NCBI GenBank assembly: GCA_010909165.1
Contig: VJWM01000025.1
Location: 1,054,001 to 1,118,000 of the forward strand
Source of the DNA: Anthoceros angustus
Taxonomy: Eukaryota; Streptophyta; Anthocerotopsida; Anthocerotales; Anthocerotaceae
DNA length: 64,000 nucleotides
Direction of reading: 5' to 3'
The position numbers and the translations under genes were made by a program. Numbering within the stretch: the first letter of the stretch is position 1; each line of letters opens with the position of its first letter. Positions 44,063-56,049 of the stretch are shown here, one piece after another. The notes beneath the pieces were generated by a model. That model was not told the DNA's origin. It did not search any database and worked only from the letters and a program-made list of their open reading frames with translations.

Positions 44063-45056
44063 GCACTAACTTCAAAAGCTATATGGGCCTAGTGAAGTTG
44101 CTCAAATATATAAGTGTGCCAACATGTCGATAAGGCTAGCGACATCTAACTTATGCCTGCATTTTAGGACTCATTTCCAACGTGAGTCGTATCCCACTAG
44201 CAAAAGGAGTGGGAGCGGTTTAGCGTCTTCTAATCCAAATTTGATTAAGCTTTCCTTAATATATTTTGTTTGAAAACGCTTAAAGTCTTCTGCTTCTATC
44301 TCTCATAATATTAACACCAAGTCGTAAGTCGACTCTCCAAGATCAGTCATTTCAAAATGACTTCTTAACCAAGCTTTAATCTCGGCTAGGAGAGAGGATG
44401 AAGAGGAAGCCATAAATCGTCGTCGACGAGAGTAAGAGGTAAATTATCTCTTTTCCGAGATTAAGATATACATGCAAGAATCACTTGCTTTGTCTAAAAC
44501 CTCGTTTAATAAGCTTAATATGTATTACGGTGTTCCATTCCTTACCGGATTGCTTCAATCCGTAGATACATTTAATAAGCTTACACACCAAATCTTCTTT
44601 GCCTTTAACCTCATAACCCTCGGGTTGTTTCATGTATATTTCTTCTTGTAGATGCCCATGTAAATATCTTTGTCTTTACATCCATCATATGGAGTTCAAG
44701 ATCATAGGGGATAAGGCAAATATCATTCAAGGCTAGCAAATTTGGCTACAGGGCATAAGTGGCCCAAGGTCGTAGTCTAGGCCAGAATTTGTGTAAAGCC
44801 TCGCTACTAGACGTGCCTTATATCTTTCAATGGAACCATCTCCTTTTCTCTTGATTTTAAATACCCATTTGCTTGTCACTATCTTCCTCCCCTTAGGGGT
44901 TTGACGATTCCATGTAGAATTCTTGATCAAGGAGTCATATTCGAATCTCACGCCTTCCATAAGTCCTTTTCGTGGGATGAGAAGGCTTGTTTGAGAGTAG
45001 TGGGTTCTTGGGTCAATAGTTGCACGATATACGGCTTGAGTAGCTAGGTATCCCAA
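44063..45056 (-). pseudogene. Copia reverse transcriptase, broken
   Basis: The start is clear at 44733-45056 (EYDSLIKNSTW, RKIVTSKWVFKIKRKGDGSI, ERYKARLVAR). After that frames change repeatedly. The YVDD catalytic motif survives only as the codons gtc gac gac near 44427-44435 with a frameshift on each side. Downstream blocks IKAWLRSHFEMTDLGES and KYIKESLIKFGLEDAKP are recognisable. Enough is lost that this polymerase would be inactive as sequenced. Confidence 0.85.
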
Positions 45057-45479
45057 AGGAGGCTCCTTCCAACCTGCAGGACCAGGGATGGTTGGTCTGG
45101 TTCTGAGATTGTACCTTTGTGCAGGTTGCTCGTCTTCTACGTCTTCAAGAAGGGTTGATTCCTGAGGAGGGTCCTCAACTAAATACTCAGGGTCACGCTC
45201 AGGTTCGTCCGGATCATCAGGAATATCCTCAAAATGTTGAGGTTCCTCGGTATCTAATGAAGGTGAGTCGGGACGTAAGAAGGGGCTAACTCCTCCTCCT
45301 CCTGCATAATAGGTCCATCGGAAGGGACACGGAGAGCAGGAACAGGGAAGTCCATAATGTAGTCACTAGTATCAAAAGAAGAACATTCAGGCTCCGCATC
45401 AGTAGATGAAGGATGGGAGGCATTAGATCTCCAAGGAGAAAATAGGGAATGTTCATGAAAAGTGACAGCATAAAGAAGC

Positions 45480-46330
45480 TTTTGGTGGAAGGATCAAATA
45501 ATTTATAGCCCTTGATTCCTTCCGTATAACCAATAAAAGTATATCGGCGCTTCGGATCTAACTTCGCAATGCTTTAGGAATAAAGACATATGCCGGAGAT
45601 CCAAAAATGCGGAGATGATCAATAGAAGGCTTCTTGCCGATAAAGGCTTCATAAGGTGTCATACCTTGACCGCAGTGGGCGATCGATTCATGAGATATGT
45701 GTGAGGCCTGCCCAATATACTTTGGGTAAATTTGCTTGGGTTAACAAGCGGTGATCTCTTGAAGGCGCAGATTTTTATTTTCAGCTACGCCATTTTGTTG
45801 AGGAGTGTATACAACGTGAGTTGTTGAGCTATACCTTGAGCTCGGCAAAATCCTCAAAGCTTAGAAGTAAACTCGCCACCATTGTCGGACGTAAGGTCTT
45901 GAGTTTCTTCTCTGTCAATCTCTCCGCCCAAGCCATATAGTCCTTGAAGAAATGATAAGTATCACCCTTGTGATTAAGGATATAGGTGAGTGTAAAGCGG
46001 GAGTAGTCTCGATGAAGGTCAAAAATATACGCTACCGAAGGAAGGTGTAGAGATAGGGCCACAAATGTCTGTATGAACAAGCTCTAGAGGAGATGTCGCC
46101 TCTGTGGAGAGATGTTCGGAAAGGGGCTTGATGTCTTTTGGTAATGACACAAGTCTCACACCATGGAAGGTGTTGAATTTGAGAAAGGCGGGGTGTGTAT
46201 AGATTTCCGCCTTAGACATTTGTACTAATTTTTGGCTATTAGGATGGCCAGACGACAATGCCACAACATGGTATGGGTGGTGGTGCGGTGGGGGACGACA
46301 TTGATGGAATGTGTGGGACCCACTTGAGCT
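45480..46330 (-). pseudogene. Copia integrase, broken
   Basis: A pre-integrase block (LWHCRLA, then GHPNSQKLVQMSKAEIY), the start of the catalytic core with its first Asp in ELVHTDICGPI, and FIQTFV...YSRFTLTYILNHKGDTYHFF can be read over two frames (46019-46264 and 45829-46080). The second Asp and the Glu fall in the frameshifted part. Confidence 0.85.
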
Positions 46331-46474
46331 GAAAGTTTGTATAGCCCATCTTCTAGTATGCCTATGCGGATGGCATGTGACTTATTGGAGGTGTATGAAA
46401 TAAGACAACTATCTCGCATAAAGTGTGACTTGCATAGTATGTGCATGACATAAACTAGCGGCGAGACTAGATTT

Positions 46475-46699
46475 TTACACATGGCTGGTACATGAAGGAC
46501 ATGACGTAAGTGAAGAGTCGACTGTGGAACATCCGAGGACAAGCGAACCACTGACTATTGGGAGGTTGTGATCATCACCCAAGAGGACATCGGTGTCCTG
46601 TGGTTGGGGAATATGACTCAAAGGAGTCTTTGTCATGACGGATGTGTGAGGTAGCTCCACTATCAAGGTACGAATTGATTTGTAGGAGGATGCAGGCAT
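46475..46699 (-). pseudogene. Copia aspartic protease
   Basis: Read in the frame starting near 46676, the active-site motif LDSGATSHIRHDKDSF is intact, followed by a short open stretch. The retropepsin Asp of DSGAT is present. Frameshifts separate it from gag and from integrase. Confidence 0.75.
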
Positions 46700-46793
46700 C
46701 TGTAAGCGAAGGAGTTGAAGAGGATGGTTTCTTCACACAACATGTGCGCCAGGTGAGGCCTCTTTCCTAGGCTCACCATTTTCTTCCTTCTGC

Positions 46794-47701
46794 AGTCCTT
46801 CTCCATGTGATTTGGGATTCTGCACCAATTGCAAATAATTCCAGTCTTCTTATTACCTCTTGCGGTGTAGAAGAAGACGGAGAAGCTCCAGAAATGGATG
46901 AAGTGGCGGGCTTAGTGGAAGGAGGTCCGTTTGCGCGGCCTCGACCGCGACCACTTCCTCTGCCTCTTCCTGTACATCACTTGCTGCCGGCTAGTTCGTG
47001 AGTCTTGACGTCGAATGGACTCCTCCTGTATCAATGCTCCGATCAACTCATTTATACTTATGTCCAAGGTATCATGCTTGTCCATATTTTTCTGGGCTGT
47101 TCTCAATACAGCATTTTGAGTTGTCAAAAATGATCTATAGGAGGATGGAAGAGAGGATAATAATGCAACAAAGCATGTTAACTCGGAGAGCTTGGAGTTG
47201 GGCGACTTCAAGTTGGGATCTTGCCATTCGAAAAGCACTAATATGGTGTTCAATGGTGTCAGATTCCCTCATCTTAAGGTTGTGGAAGTTACGAGTAGCA
47301 GTCATCAGACTCATAACATCCTTGGAGGAGTATAATTGTGCGAGGTGATCCCACATTTCCTTGGAGGATCCTGCCTCGCTGATTTGCCGTACCATATGGA
47401 GAGAGAGACCACTGATAATCATATCCTGGGCTCTCTCATCCTTCGCATCCCAGGTGCGTTTTTCGTCAGCACCCCATACTGGGCGCTCTAAGGCTCCGCT
47501 GACAATATCCCATAGGTCACGGTTACGCAATACTCCCCTCATTCGCAGGCGCCAGACGTCGTAGTCCTTGCCATTGAATCTGTCCTTTTCTTTGAAGCTG
47601 TCTCCATAATTATTGACAACCATTGATTTGGTCTCAATAGGATCCTTGTTGATGTTGACTTCTTCGTCAAGTTGCTCTCCCTCATCTTCCCGACTAGCCA
47701 T
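46794..47701 (-). pseudogene. Copia gag with CCHC knuckle
   Basis: The frame 47135-47701 starts MASREDEGEQLDEE and contains the copia gag (UBN2) marks FNGKDYDVWRLRMRG, LWDIVSG, AQDMIISGLS, EMWDHLAQLYSS and FRMARSQLEV. It shifts frame into 46912-47253 (FVALLSSLPSSYRSFLTT, NELIGALIQEES). A third frame holds the knuckle CNWCRIPNHMEKDC near 46797-46838. Confidence 0.92.
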
Positions 47702-48409
47702 GGCGGTGATGTTTAAAGACCACGACTACGTCGTGCGTCTTTATCTTGGAGGAGATTTCACCTGACGATGCTCCAATCATATCAAAAACAGAATCTGCAG
47801 GTAAAAATGTGAATTTCTAGAGAGAACTTTTAGACATTTTAGTATCTAAGTCTTCAATGCATTCAGTTAAATGATTGAAGGTACGAGCCAAAGACGACAA
47901 TTGTCTACAAATGACATCATGTCTAAGTTCGAATCTATTTTGATAGATTTAAGGAGAATGCGAGAATCATGCTACTAATCAGACCGGCATGTAGATTAGG
48001 AATGTGTTGGAGTGCTAAAACTAGAGATTCTACTTGTGATAAACTAAAACAAGTAAGTAAATCTCTCTTAGCCACCTCAATCAACTCTCCTTGATTCTCG
48101 ATTTTATAAGATTGCACCAATAAAATTGCTAATAAATTTAGAATCTCTTTCAATTGGATCTATAAATTTATCAATTATTATAATTTGATGCATTCTCCTT
48201 GATGCAGCCTTCAATCTCCTCCTACTTCCTTGCCCCATGAGAAGGAGTCAAGAAAGTGATGCACAATTTGTGCATCATAAAAATATGATGTTGAGCATAA
48301 TTGTAAAGTTGCCTCCAAGCCAAAATTCCATACTGCAAAATTAGCAATGCACAAAACAATTCATGCCTAAAGAAGAGGCAAGCAAGGTGCTCAAGCATCT
48401 AGAGCCGAA
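47702..48409 (-). other. Copia 5' leader
   Basis: About 0.7 kb between the primer-binding site and the gag start codon, AT-rich, without a convincing frame. This is the usual place for the packaging signal. Confidence 0.6.
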
Positions 48410-48421
48410 GCTCTGATACCA
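48410..48421 (-). promoter_or_regulatory. Primer-binding site, initiator tRNA-Met
   Basis: On the minus strand it reads TGGTATCAGAGC, the standard plant copia primer site, directly abutting the 5' LTR. Confidence 0.95.
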
Positions 48422-48691
48422 TGATGAGAATCACGCACAAACGCACTTGCAAAAGAGTCTTGTAGAGTTGCATTACATAATAGAAAATACAAGAGTGTTT
48501 AAATAGTAGGTAGAGTCGGTGGTTACAACCATAAGTTGTTGTAACTATAAGTGGTTATAACCATAAGTGGTTATAACAACAAACTACCTAAATAACCACC
48601 TAAAGAAAACTACTTAGTGCCCTAGGCATATAATAATCATTAAGTAAAGGTGCCCTAGTGAATAGTGCCCTATACCTAATATATTTCATCA
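48422..48691 (-). repeat. Right LTR (5' LTR) of the copia element
   Basis: 270 bases, one substitution away from the left LTR. Confidence 0.95.
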
Positions 48692-48696
48692 CTTTC
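48692..48696. repeat. Target-site duplication CTTTC, right
   Basis: Exact match to 41598-41602. Confidence 0.92.
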
Positions 48697-48792
48697 TTTG
48701 ATCAAGCCAGAATTGCTGAAAAATCTAGTCTTTAGAGGGATTTCACGAAGCATGGTTAGTCGTGAACGACGCAGCTATACACCTTATACGTA
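48697..48792 (+). pseudogene. Reading frame interrupted by the copia element, 3' part
   Basis: Continues the frame of 41433-41602 once the element and one target duplication are set aside, ending at TAG. Unrecognised. Confidence 0.4.
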
Positions 48793-48949
48793 GTGGCTTA
48801 ACATCTGAAATGCTGAGGTAGACTGGTGGGGCAAAGTCAACTGCAGAGATCTTGAAGAGGTTGAAGAATCTGTATTTAGGACGAAATGTCATAAGTGTAA
48901 TGGTAGCATTGAGGAATTTTTGGTGATTCCATTGAAAAATACATAAGAG

Positions 48950-49085
48950 TGTTTAGAGGACATTTGCATAACATACTTGTGGGCGCATCCTTAGTGGACC
49001 TGTATGCTAAGTATGGGGAACTGGAAGATGCATGCCTCATTTTTGACAGCTTGGCCAAGAAAATTCTTACAACGACAGTTACAAT
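48950..49085 (+). pseudogene. PPR fragment, plus strand
   Basis: One frame reads HNILVGASLVDLYAKYGELE followed by DACLIFDSLAKK, a single PPR unit of the same subfamily as the fragment at 26560-26994. No flanking repeats remain. It is an isolated gene relic. Confidence 0.7.
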
Positions 49086-49430
49086 GCGGCTGGCACTATT
49101 TATAAATCGATAAATTTTTAAAAACATTTTACAACGTATTTGCAATGAACATAGCATATCAACAATTTTACTAATATATAATCTCACAAATGACATAAAT
49201 TCAGGAAAAGGGCTCTTCCACAATTTTATAACGGCATTTGTGACAAGCTTCGAGATTACTTTTCTCCCGAGGATCCATTTAGTGGTTTCTCGAAGCTCTT
49301 CATTATGGCAGGGGTAGTGGCCAGGGGTGAGACTCCTCATTGGATCTTTCGAGTGTTAGATGCCAACAGGTTACTAGCTATGGAGAAGCCCACGCCTAGG
49401 GCGTGCCCTATCACCGTTGGGGAGGCATTC

Positions 49431-49841
49431 TCACGCCTCATAGGTTGCAGTATTGTTGTTGTGGACAAGGGACGAATGCTTTGACCTCCCGAGTCTTTGC
49501 TTCTCATTGGCCCTCTCCTTCTCCTGCTCCGCCCTAAGATCCTCCAGTTGCTTCGTCAAAAGATGAAGTCGACCCTCCACCAAGTGTAGTCGAACTATCC
49601 TCCAATTCTGCTGCCTGCATCGTTCCTCCAATTCTTCGCTTAGGCGGTCTACCTTTCGATGGAGTTGCTCCGGCACCTTCACCAACCTGCTAGTCTCTTC
49701 AAGGTCCTTGGTCAGCTGGTCGATGTCCATATGCTTTTCTTTGTTTCGGGCCTCCATTGCCTGAAGATTCAGCTGGAGGCGGTCTAACTCTTGCTCCAAG
49801 TCACCAATCCTGCCCAGTAGGATTTCGTTCCTCTGCGCCAT
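49431..49841 (-). CDS. Coiled-coil protein segment (element A C-terminus)
   Basis: 136 codons, MAQRNEILLGRIGDLEQELD to the stop beyond NNNTATYEA. Leu at heptad spacing with abundant Glu, Lys, Arg and Gln predicts a continuous coiled coil over about residues 8-115. It is the cleanest frame of relic A. It is not a cellular gene I recognise. Confidence 0.45.
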   Translation of the reverse strand: MAQRNEILLGRIGDLEQELDRLQLNLQAMEARNKEKHMDIDQLTKDLEETSRLVKVPEQLHRKVDRLSEELEERCRQQNWRIVRLHLVEGRLHLLTKQLEDLRAEQEKERANEKQRLGRSKHSSLVHNNNTATYEA

Positions 49842-50258
49842 TGTCTGAAGCCACAGGGACAGGGTTCCCTTCTCCCTCAGCGCTAGGCTCTCTCCATCTC
49901 CTGGTTTCTACTCCGGAGATCCGTCACCTCCACTACCCTTTCCAGCATCTCGTCCCTGTGGGCCTTCCGGGCTTCCTCCAAGGACACCTGGTCCTTGCGC
50001 AGGTAAGCAACCTCCAGCTCCAGCTCCTGCAACCTAGTGTTGGCTACCCCGGTTTCCTCTCTCAGCTGGTTCCGGTCCCGGTGGTAGTATTCTCGACCTG
50101 CCCGGTTCCTCTCCTCCTATCCTTCCCGACCTTGAGCAAGGCTTCCAGGGTCTCCCGTTCCTCCTGCCGGGCAGACTCCGTGGCTTTCCAGGCTTCCTCC
50201 GCTACCCACCGTGTGACCTCCTCCATCGCCCGCGCCTTCTCCGCCGCCTGTTGCGCCC

Positions 50259-51240
50259 TACGTAATTCTTGGCTTAGGGCCTAGAGCTGCTCGGCCTTGG
50301 GCCTCCTGCTCCTGCTTAAGAAGAGAGGCGCCGGGGGGCGAGATGCAGGTCCGCCTCCGAGCGACTAAGGTCCTGACTGCTGTGAAAAGCTTTAACCACG
50401 TGACTTGGTCTCCACGATTTCATGGCGTCTGGGCTGCGCACTACAGCCTTGCAGCTCCACCATCCACCGCCGCGTCGCCTCCACCTCCAGGGTCTTCTCG
50501 GTGGCGTAGTGAAGACCCGAGCCATCCCATTAGCCACCGCCGCCAACACTTGGCGGGCTCCTTGCACTGTTGCCATCGGTGAACTCCCTTCAAACCTCTC
50601 CGCAGGAGGTGGCATCTCCCAGTCCACTAGAGTGTGCCAGACCGCCTTACGGAGCTGGTCCTACGTGGTTACTCCTGTCTCTAGCAAAAGATCCAGGTCC
50701 CAGCTGTATGGCTCCGGCCCTTTGACTTCCTTGGCCCTCTTAGCTAATCGCTTCTCCGCCCTGACTAGCCCCTCGTAATTCTTGGCTTAGGGCCTCATTT
50801 GCTCGACCTTGGGCCTCTGCTCCTTGAGAAGAGAGGCGGGCGGATGCACGGTCCGCTCTCGAGGCGGCTAAGGTCCCTCTGACTGCTATGTGAAAAGCTT
50901 TAACCACCTTGGTCTCACGATTTCATGGCGTCTGGGCGCTTCTACCGCCTTGCAGCTCTCCACCGCCCGCGTGCCTCCACCTCGAGGTCTTCTCGGTGGC
51001 GTAGTGAAGACCCGAGCCATCCCATTAGCGCACCGCCGCCAACACTTGGCGGGCTCTTCTGCTTATTGCCATCGGTGAACTCCTTCAAACCTCTCCCGAG
51101 GTGGCATCTCCAGATCCACCAGAGGTGCTGCAGAACCTTGCACTGAGCTGGTCCTCACGTGGTTACTCCCTGCCTCTAGCAAAGATCCAGTCCGGTGTAC
51201 ATGGCTCCTGCCCGGCCTTTTGGCCCTCTTAAGCGGCCAG
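50259..51240. repeat. Tandem duplication inside relic A (about 516-bp unit)
   Basis: Unit 1 is 50259-50774 and unit 2 is 50775 to about 51240. Both start cgtaattcttggcttagggc and share gaaaagctttaaccac and atttcatggcgtctgggc. Differences are mostly indels of one to several bases. Confidence 0.85.
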
Positions 51241-53127
51241 CCTTCTCCATCGTCATTTGAGGTCCCAAGGGTAAGGTGTCCGGGAGCTAGCTCACTTCCC
51301 TCTCCTAGTAGGGGAAAGGATTGGCCCAAGGTGGGGTTGCTGCTGCCAGTGTCCCTCGGCTCCCTGGGCGGCATCCCGCTCTGCCAAACGAAAAGCCAGT
51401 TCCGCTGCTACCCATTCGTCATCCACCGGCAGTGGTACCGGTGCTGCGAGTTTGGTTGCTACAGCCACCGTCTTCCTCTTCCGGCCCTCTGCCCTTGTTC
51501 CATTGTGGCGGCCGGGGTTGGTTCCGTCACCTCCAAAGTTGCCCTCCACAGGCGCGACTCACTGCCCCTGCATGGTCGTGGTTGAGTCCTTCCTCGATCC
51601 CTTGGCCGTTAGAATGTAGAGGGATTTCTCCAAAATCTCCTGGTGAGGGGTTCTGCCCGCTCGAATGGCATCCGAAATGCCCTCCCAATCTTCTTCATCG
51701 GCTGCTCGGGCCCCAGGCGGCCATCGCCTAGTGTCCTGCTCCTCCTCCTCTCTCCCTGCGATCAGTAGGTGGGTTAGCCCCCGGCGGAGCGCGCGTTCTC
51801 CTCACCTTCCTTAAGGAGGTTGTGATGCCCCCAGACATGCAAGATGTAGTGGGATAATCTTGACGGAGGAGAGCACTCCTGATGCAACTTCCTCGCTTCC
51901 TGCTCTATCCAGGCAAAAATAATCCACCTCCAATCCGCCCGTTTCCCTCTCATGAGGGCATGTAAGAACACTAGGAGTTGTCCCCTAGGTGGTCTACTTT
52001 CATGAGCATGTTCTAGTGGGCAATGATTTTGGCCAAAGCTCTCACTCGTCGATCCTTCAGATCCGACATCAACCACCCATTTGAGGACCTCTAGGCGTCT
52101 GTCCTCAAGAGCAGTGCCTTAGCAGCCTCTAGCTTTCCCTTCGCCTTCAGCGATTCTGGCACCACCCCTCCGATCTCCTCCGCGGGACGATTGTATACCG
52201 CCCGTAGCGCCTCCACCGTCCAACGCCTGGGATCCTCCCTCAAGCTATTCGAGCGGACGGCCTTGTTCGCTGTCGCTAGTGGCTTCCAGGCGTATTCCCA
52301 AACCAGCGCCACGTTGTCATAGGTCCAACCTGCGTGGAACACCTCTAGGTGCCACTCCTAGTACACGAGCTCGCCCGCTTCCCCCAGCCATGGCCTGAAG
52401 TTTGGGTAGCGATTGGTAGTGATGTTCTTCTCCCCCAGCGTCCAGGGCATGAGCGCTTCTTTCGGCGCTATCTCGCTGTGCTATGCATCCTACTGGGTGA
52501 AGGATCTCCGCGCTGTCACACGTCCTCCCTACTGTGGGTCGGGTGAGTTCCAGAGATGGGGGCACAGCTTAGTGTGTCGACGCTCTCTAAAGGAGATGCC
52601 TGAACATCGGAAGAGCAAGTGCCAAAGAGCATGGTGCCGGAGCGCAAGGGAGCGAGAAAACTGACAAGATACAAAAATTGAGAGTTCCTTCCTCCTTCTA
52701 GCTGTGGCACAGCGAGCGTAAGCGTCGTGCGAGAACGTGTCCTTTTGAGGCCTATAACTGCCACCCTACTACATCTCGTACCGTACCTTCACGCCGCCGT
52801 CTGGTACCTATCCACGGGTTGTGACTATCGCCCTAAACTGCCAATCACAACTTCTGGCAAGTCTGTGGCCCTGGTCGCTTGCACATCAAACGGCCCCATG
52901 CCACCGTCCACGTATCCAAACTTCCGTAACTACGACCCATTCCTCCGGACTTGCCTTTCCCATTACCTCCAGAGGTCCACCAGATCTTGCATATAGTGGA
53001 GTTGCCATTGCGCCGACGTAGCTGGCCAGATAGGCCTTATTATCCATGCCTATTCCATTCTTTTAACACACAAATCCTCAAAAAAAAAAAACAAAACCCC
53101 CTACGAACTGACTATAATCGAGGAACT

Positions 53128-53534
53128 CATGATTGAGGCTTCCCTCACTACTTCTCAAGACGCCGCATGGGCCAGATTGGAGGGCCTAGGGGAGGAGATG
53201 GCGCAACGAGCAGGAGCAGGCCCGTTTGCTGGAGCACGAGTGGCATAGGAAGTACCGAGTACTGCGGGCCCATGTAGAGGAGGTCATCCAGCAGATCGAC
53301 TTGGACTTTGCCTATTACCACGCGGAGCTCTGGAAGGCAGTGAGCGTGGTACATCAGCCTACTGAAGCGGCAGACCCGAAGGAGGAGTCGGAGGAGCCCA
53401 TGGGCGAGGAAGGGCTAGGGGAAACCGCACCCCCAAGGAATCTTGTTGCCCTGTTTGGAGATGGGAGCAGCGACGAGGTTCAACCGTTGGAGGAGGAGTG
53501 GCACAAGAGGAAACCAGGTGGACCAAGCACGTAA
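53128..53534 (+). pseudogene. Acidic gag-like ORF, plus strand
   Basis: It starts MIEASLTTSQDAAWARLEGL and after a frame change continues at 53226-53534 (HEWHRKYRVLRAHVEEVIQQ, DLDFAYYHAELWKAVSVV, then an acidic tail). An A-rich leader precedes the start. It resembles the N-terminal part of an element-encoded structural protein. No known domain. Confidence 0.35.
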
Positions 53535-53539
53535 GCTCC

Positions 53540-54600
53540 GGCTAACAATGAGGTATGCTCCTCGGACCCCGTGCTTGACTTGGGAGTCCGAGGAGGGGGG
53601 AGTCTGGCAAGGAGGGAATAGTCGGAGTCAGGGGAAGGACTCAGGTCCTTCCTCGAGGAGGACTGGTGGATGAGGGGCCCACCGGAGGGCTGGGGGGAAA
53701 TACCCAAAACCCCATGCTGCTGTCAGCTGAAACGGAGCAGGACACTGTGGTGACAACGGTCGTCAGTGCAGCTCTTGGGGAGCTGCCCAATCGAGGCCGG
53801 AGTGAGATCCAGATTCCTTCTGAAAGGCAGGGGTCAAGAATAATTAGGTTAGACGCCCCTCCGGCGCCAGGGTTAGGGATTGGTCTGCCATGCGGAGGAG
53901 TTAGCCGGGGTCAGCAACCCAATCGCCGTAAGCATAGGTAGCCACACATGAGGGATCCAGTATCCTTCCCGCGTGTGTAGGTAGCTGGCGGTAGGGCCAA
54001 TCCATGGGTTGTAATACAGGCGTAGCTTTAGAGGCTGTACAAAAGGAAGGTCGCCGTCCTTGTAAAGTGATTTTTCTTTTGGGGGTTGATTCCGCATGGT
54101 GCATGAAGTCCTTCTTTACGCGGATACTGCAGCACCACATCCCGCCGGAGCGTGAAGCTAGACATTGAACAGAATGCGGAGATGCGCGTATGAGTAAAGA
54201 GTAGAGGACGGAGGAGAGGTGGCCTCAGTGGCGGTAACTAGAGGACGTGGACAAGTCCCTAAACGTCCGGTGGTACCGGGCCTGTTCGGTAGAGCTTGAT
54301 ATGGAATGTGGTAGGAATGAGAGGAAGGTGGGTGCGCAGTAGAGAGTTAGGGAGGTGGTGCGGATGGGTCCGAGGCTGTAATCTTAGGTCATTGATGCTT
54401 CATAAAGCGACTCGTAAGGTGGTCGATTCCTTAGGCGGGTCGAGTTGTCCCTCGGATATTTCTTTTGGTACAAGGCGTGCCTAGCCACACGAACGTAGTA
54501 GCGGATCATGACTGCTGGCCACGTCGGGCAATGGACTCAGGTGCTTGTGCGCCGATCGGGGTAGCATCACGAGCAGACCTTAGGGGGATAAGGGTCGGTT
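53540..54600. other. Unrecognised element-like DNA
   Basis: GC-rich, short frames on both strands, no domain. No LTR pair could be matched here. Confidence 0.35.
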
Positions 54601-54630
54601 GAATACCACATCGGGGAAGGAGTCCGGAGG

Positions 54631-54960
54631 ATGGGGCATGCCCACCGGCAAGCCGTCTCCTCCATCGGCACATCCACCCTCAAGTTCGAGGACGTGGTGG
54701 GTGCCCTTTTCCAGGAGAAACAAGGATGGATGATGTCATCTGGCGGGCCTAAGATGAAACAAGACAAAGTATTAACGGCACGTTTTAAAAACAAAGCGGG
54801 TAAGACGAGATCACTTGGTGGACGTGGGGATACTAGCTCAGCGTCCACTTCTTCATCAAAAAGAACCGGAAACTGCAACTGGTGCGGTGTGGCGGCCATT
54901 GGGCACGAGAGTGCCACAAGAAAAAGGTAGGTGAGCCACAACACTTGCAACATAAGCAAT
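54631..54960 (+). pseudogene. Copia gag C-terminal fragment, plus strand
   Basis: A frame reading STLKFEDVVGALFQEKQGW and later the Cys pair CNWCG followed by GHESA matches the end of copia gag (the EDVVGALLQEE block and the knuckle), with an insertion that spoils the CCHC spacing. No LTR nearby matches the element at 41603-48691. Confidence 0.65.
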
Positions 54961-56049
54961 CAGCAAGTGTCGCATCAAGGACATGATTTTTGTATGCTTA
55001 CACTTTTAATTGATTTGCACATTCTCCATAATTTATCATTTTGGTGTGGGCGCGATTTGTCGACGGCCACCAAGCACAATCCTGCATGTCGTTGTAGTAA
55101 GGAGGTCCGTTCCCAAGAGAATGATAGGCTCACCACGTTCAACTGCTTTCTCACCCTCACGTAGCGCCCGCTTTAAACCCCACACGCACATTCCTCGTTT
55201 TACAACTAACTACCCGTAACATTCACCGGCAGCCCCGTAAGGTACAACGCTTTAAGGACTGCTCGTCTGTTATCGTGTTTGTCTCGTCCCTCCGGGTCCG
55301 CTTCCTCTCACCATTCACACTTCACTCAAGATCCTTGGGGAAAATCGCGGGTGGCTGGTCCGGACCTCCTCCGCCGCCTCCGCCAGCCTCCGTGCCTACA
55401 CGCCTCGAGTACCGCTCACGTGTTCGGTCCGTCCGATCTTGGTCGCCGCCGGACGAGCAAGGGTCCCGTCGCCTTCCCCGCACACACCACCATACGTTAG
55501 GGTCCGCTACTGTGACCTTGACTGGCCTTCCGAGCCGCACCGCTGCTGACTCGACTCACGCTAGCAAGAAGGCACACAAAGGCCTGCGAGAAGATGCGGC
55601 ATCAACACCAAGAGAAAGATACTTTACTTAGAGCAGCCTCAGCCCCCTTATACTACGCCAAGGTCGGCGCCTTTATTACACCCTATTCTCGAGCCGATGG
55701 TTACCTGGCGGTGCCCTACTCGGCCACCTACTATTTCCCCTTATTCCCTATCTCACGCTTGGTACCGGGTTGCCCCGATTCCGCCTTTGGCATCCGGTCC
55801 AAGGCCCACTGACAATCGCGCGCACCCAATCGGATGATCCGCGAGTGGCGGGCCTTCCTCTCCCAAGGTTACTGCCGCGCCACGGCGCGGCCGACAACGC
55901 GGCCACCACTAAATCTTCCTCCCATCTTCTTATCTCTGGCGGGCCCTGTACAAATGGACCCTCCAAGAGAAGGCTCGTCGGGTCAGGTGATTGGTGGCTC
56001 CCTCCTCTCCCCGAGTCCGACTTGTGGTCCATCTCGACCGAGTTCGACC

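Larger units (their letters stand above)
41603..48691 (-). mobile_element. Ty1/copia LTR retrotransposon, 7.1 kb, young LTRs
   Basis: Two 270-base LTRs (41603-41872 and 48422-48691) with TG...CA ends differ at one position (near 41762). A CTTTC target duplication flanks them. The element reads on the minus strand: the primer-binding site at 48410-48421 is complementary to initiator tRNA-Met. The order gag, knuckle, protease, integrase, reverse transcriptase, RNase H is that of copia. The LTRs say recent insertion, but gag-pol carries frameshifts and missing stretches, so this copy should be non-autonomous unless the indels are sequencing errors. There is an unusual 1.8-kb segment between pol and the 3' LTR. 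Confidence 0.95.
49431..53060 (-). mobile_element. Coiled-coil/gag-like element relic A
   Basis: Minus-strand frames in order from the 5' side: 52317-52565 (ALDAGGEEHHYQSLPKLQAM), 52091-52342 (WEYAWKPLATANKAVRS, EDPRRWTVEALRAVYNRPAE), 51774-52076 (GQLLVFLHALMRGKRADWRW, SHYILHVWGHHNLLKEGEE) and a long coiled coil ending at 49431-49841 (GDLEQELDRLQLNLQAME, KDLEETSRLVKVPEQLHRKV). The middle frame resembles the plant putative-transposon-protein domain. No reverse transcriptase or integrase is seen, so it may be a LARD-type non-autonomous element or an old giant LTR. I could not define its ends. Confidence 0.55.
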
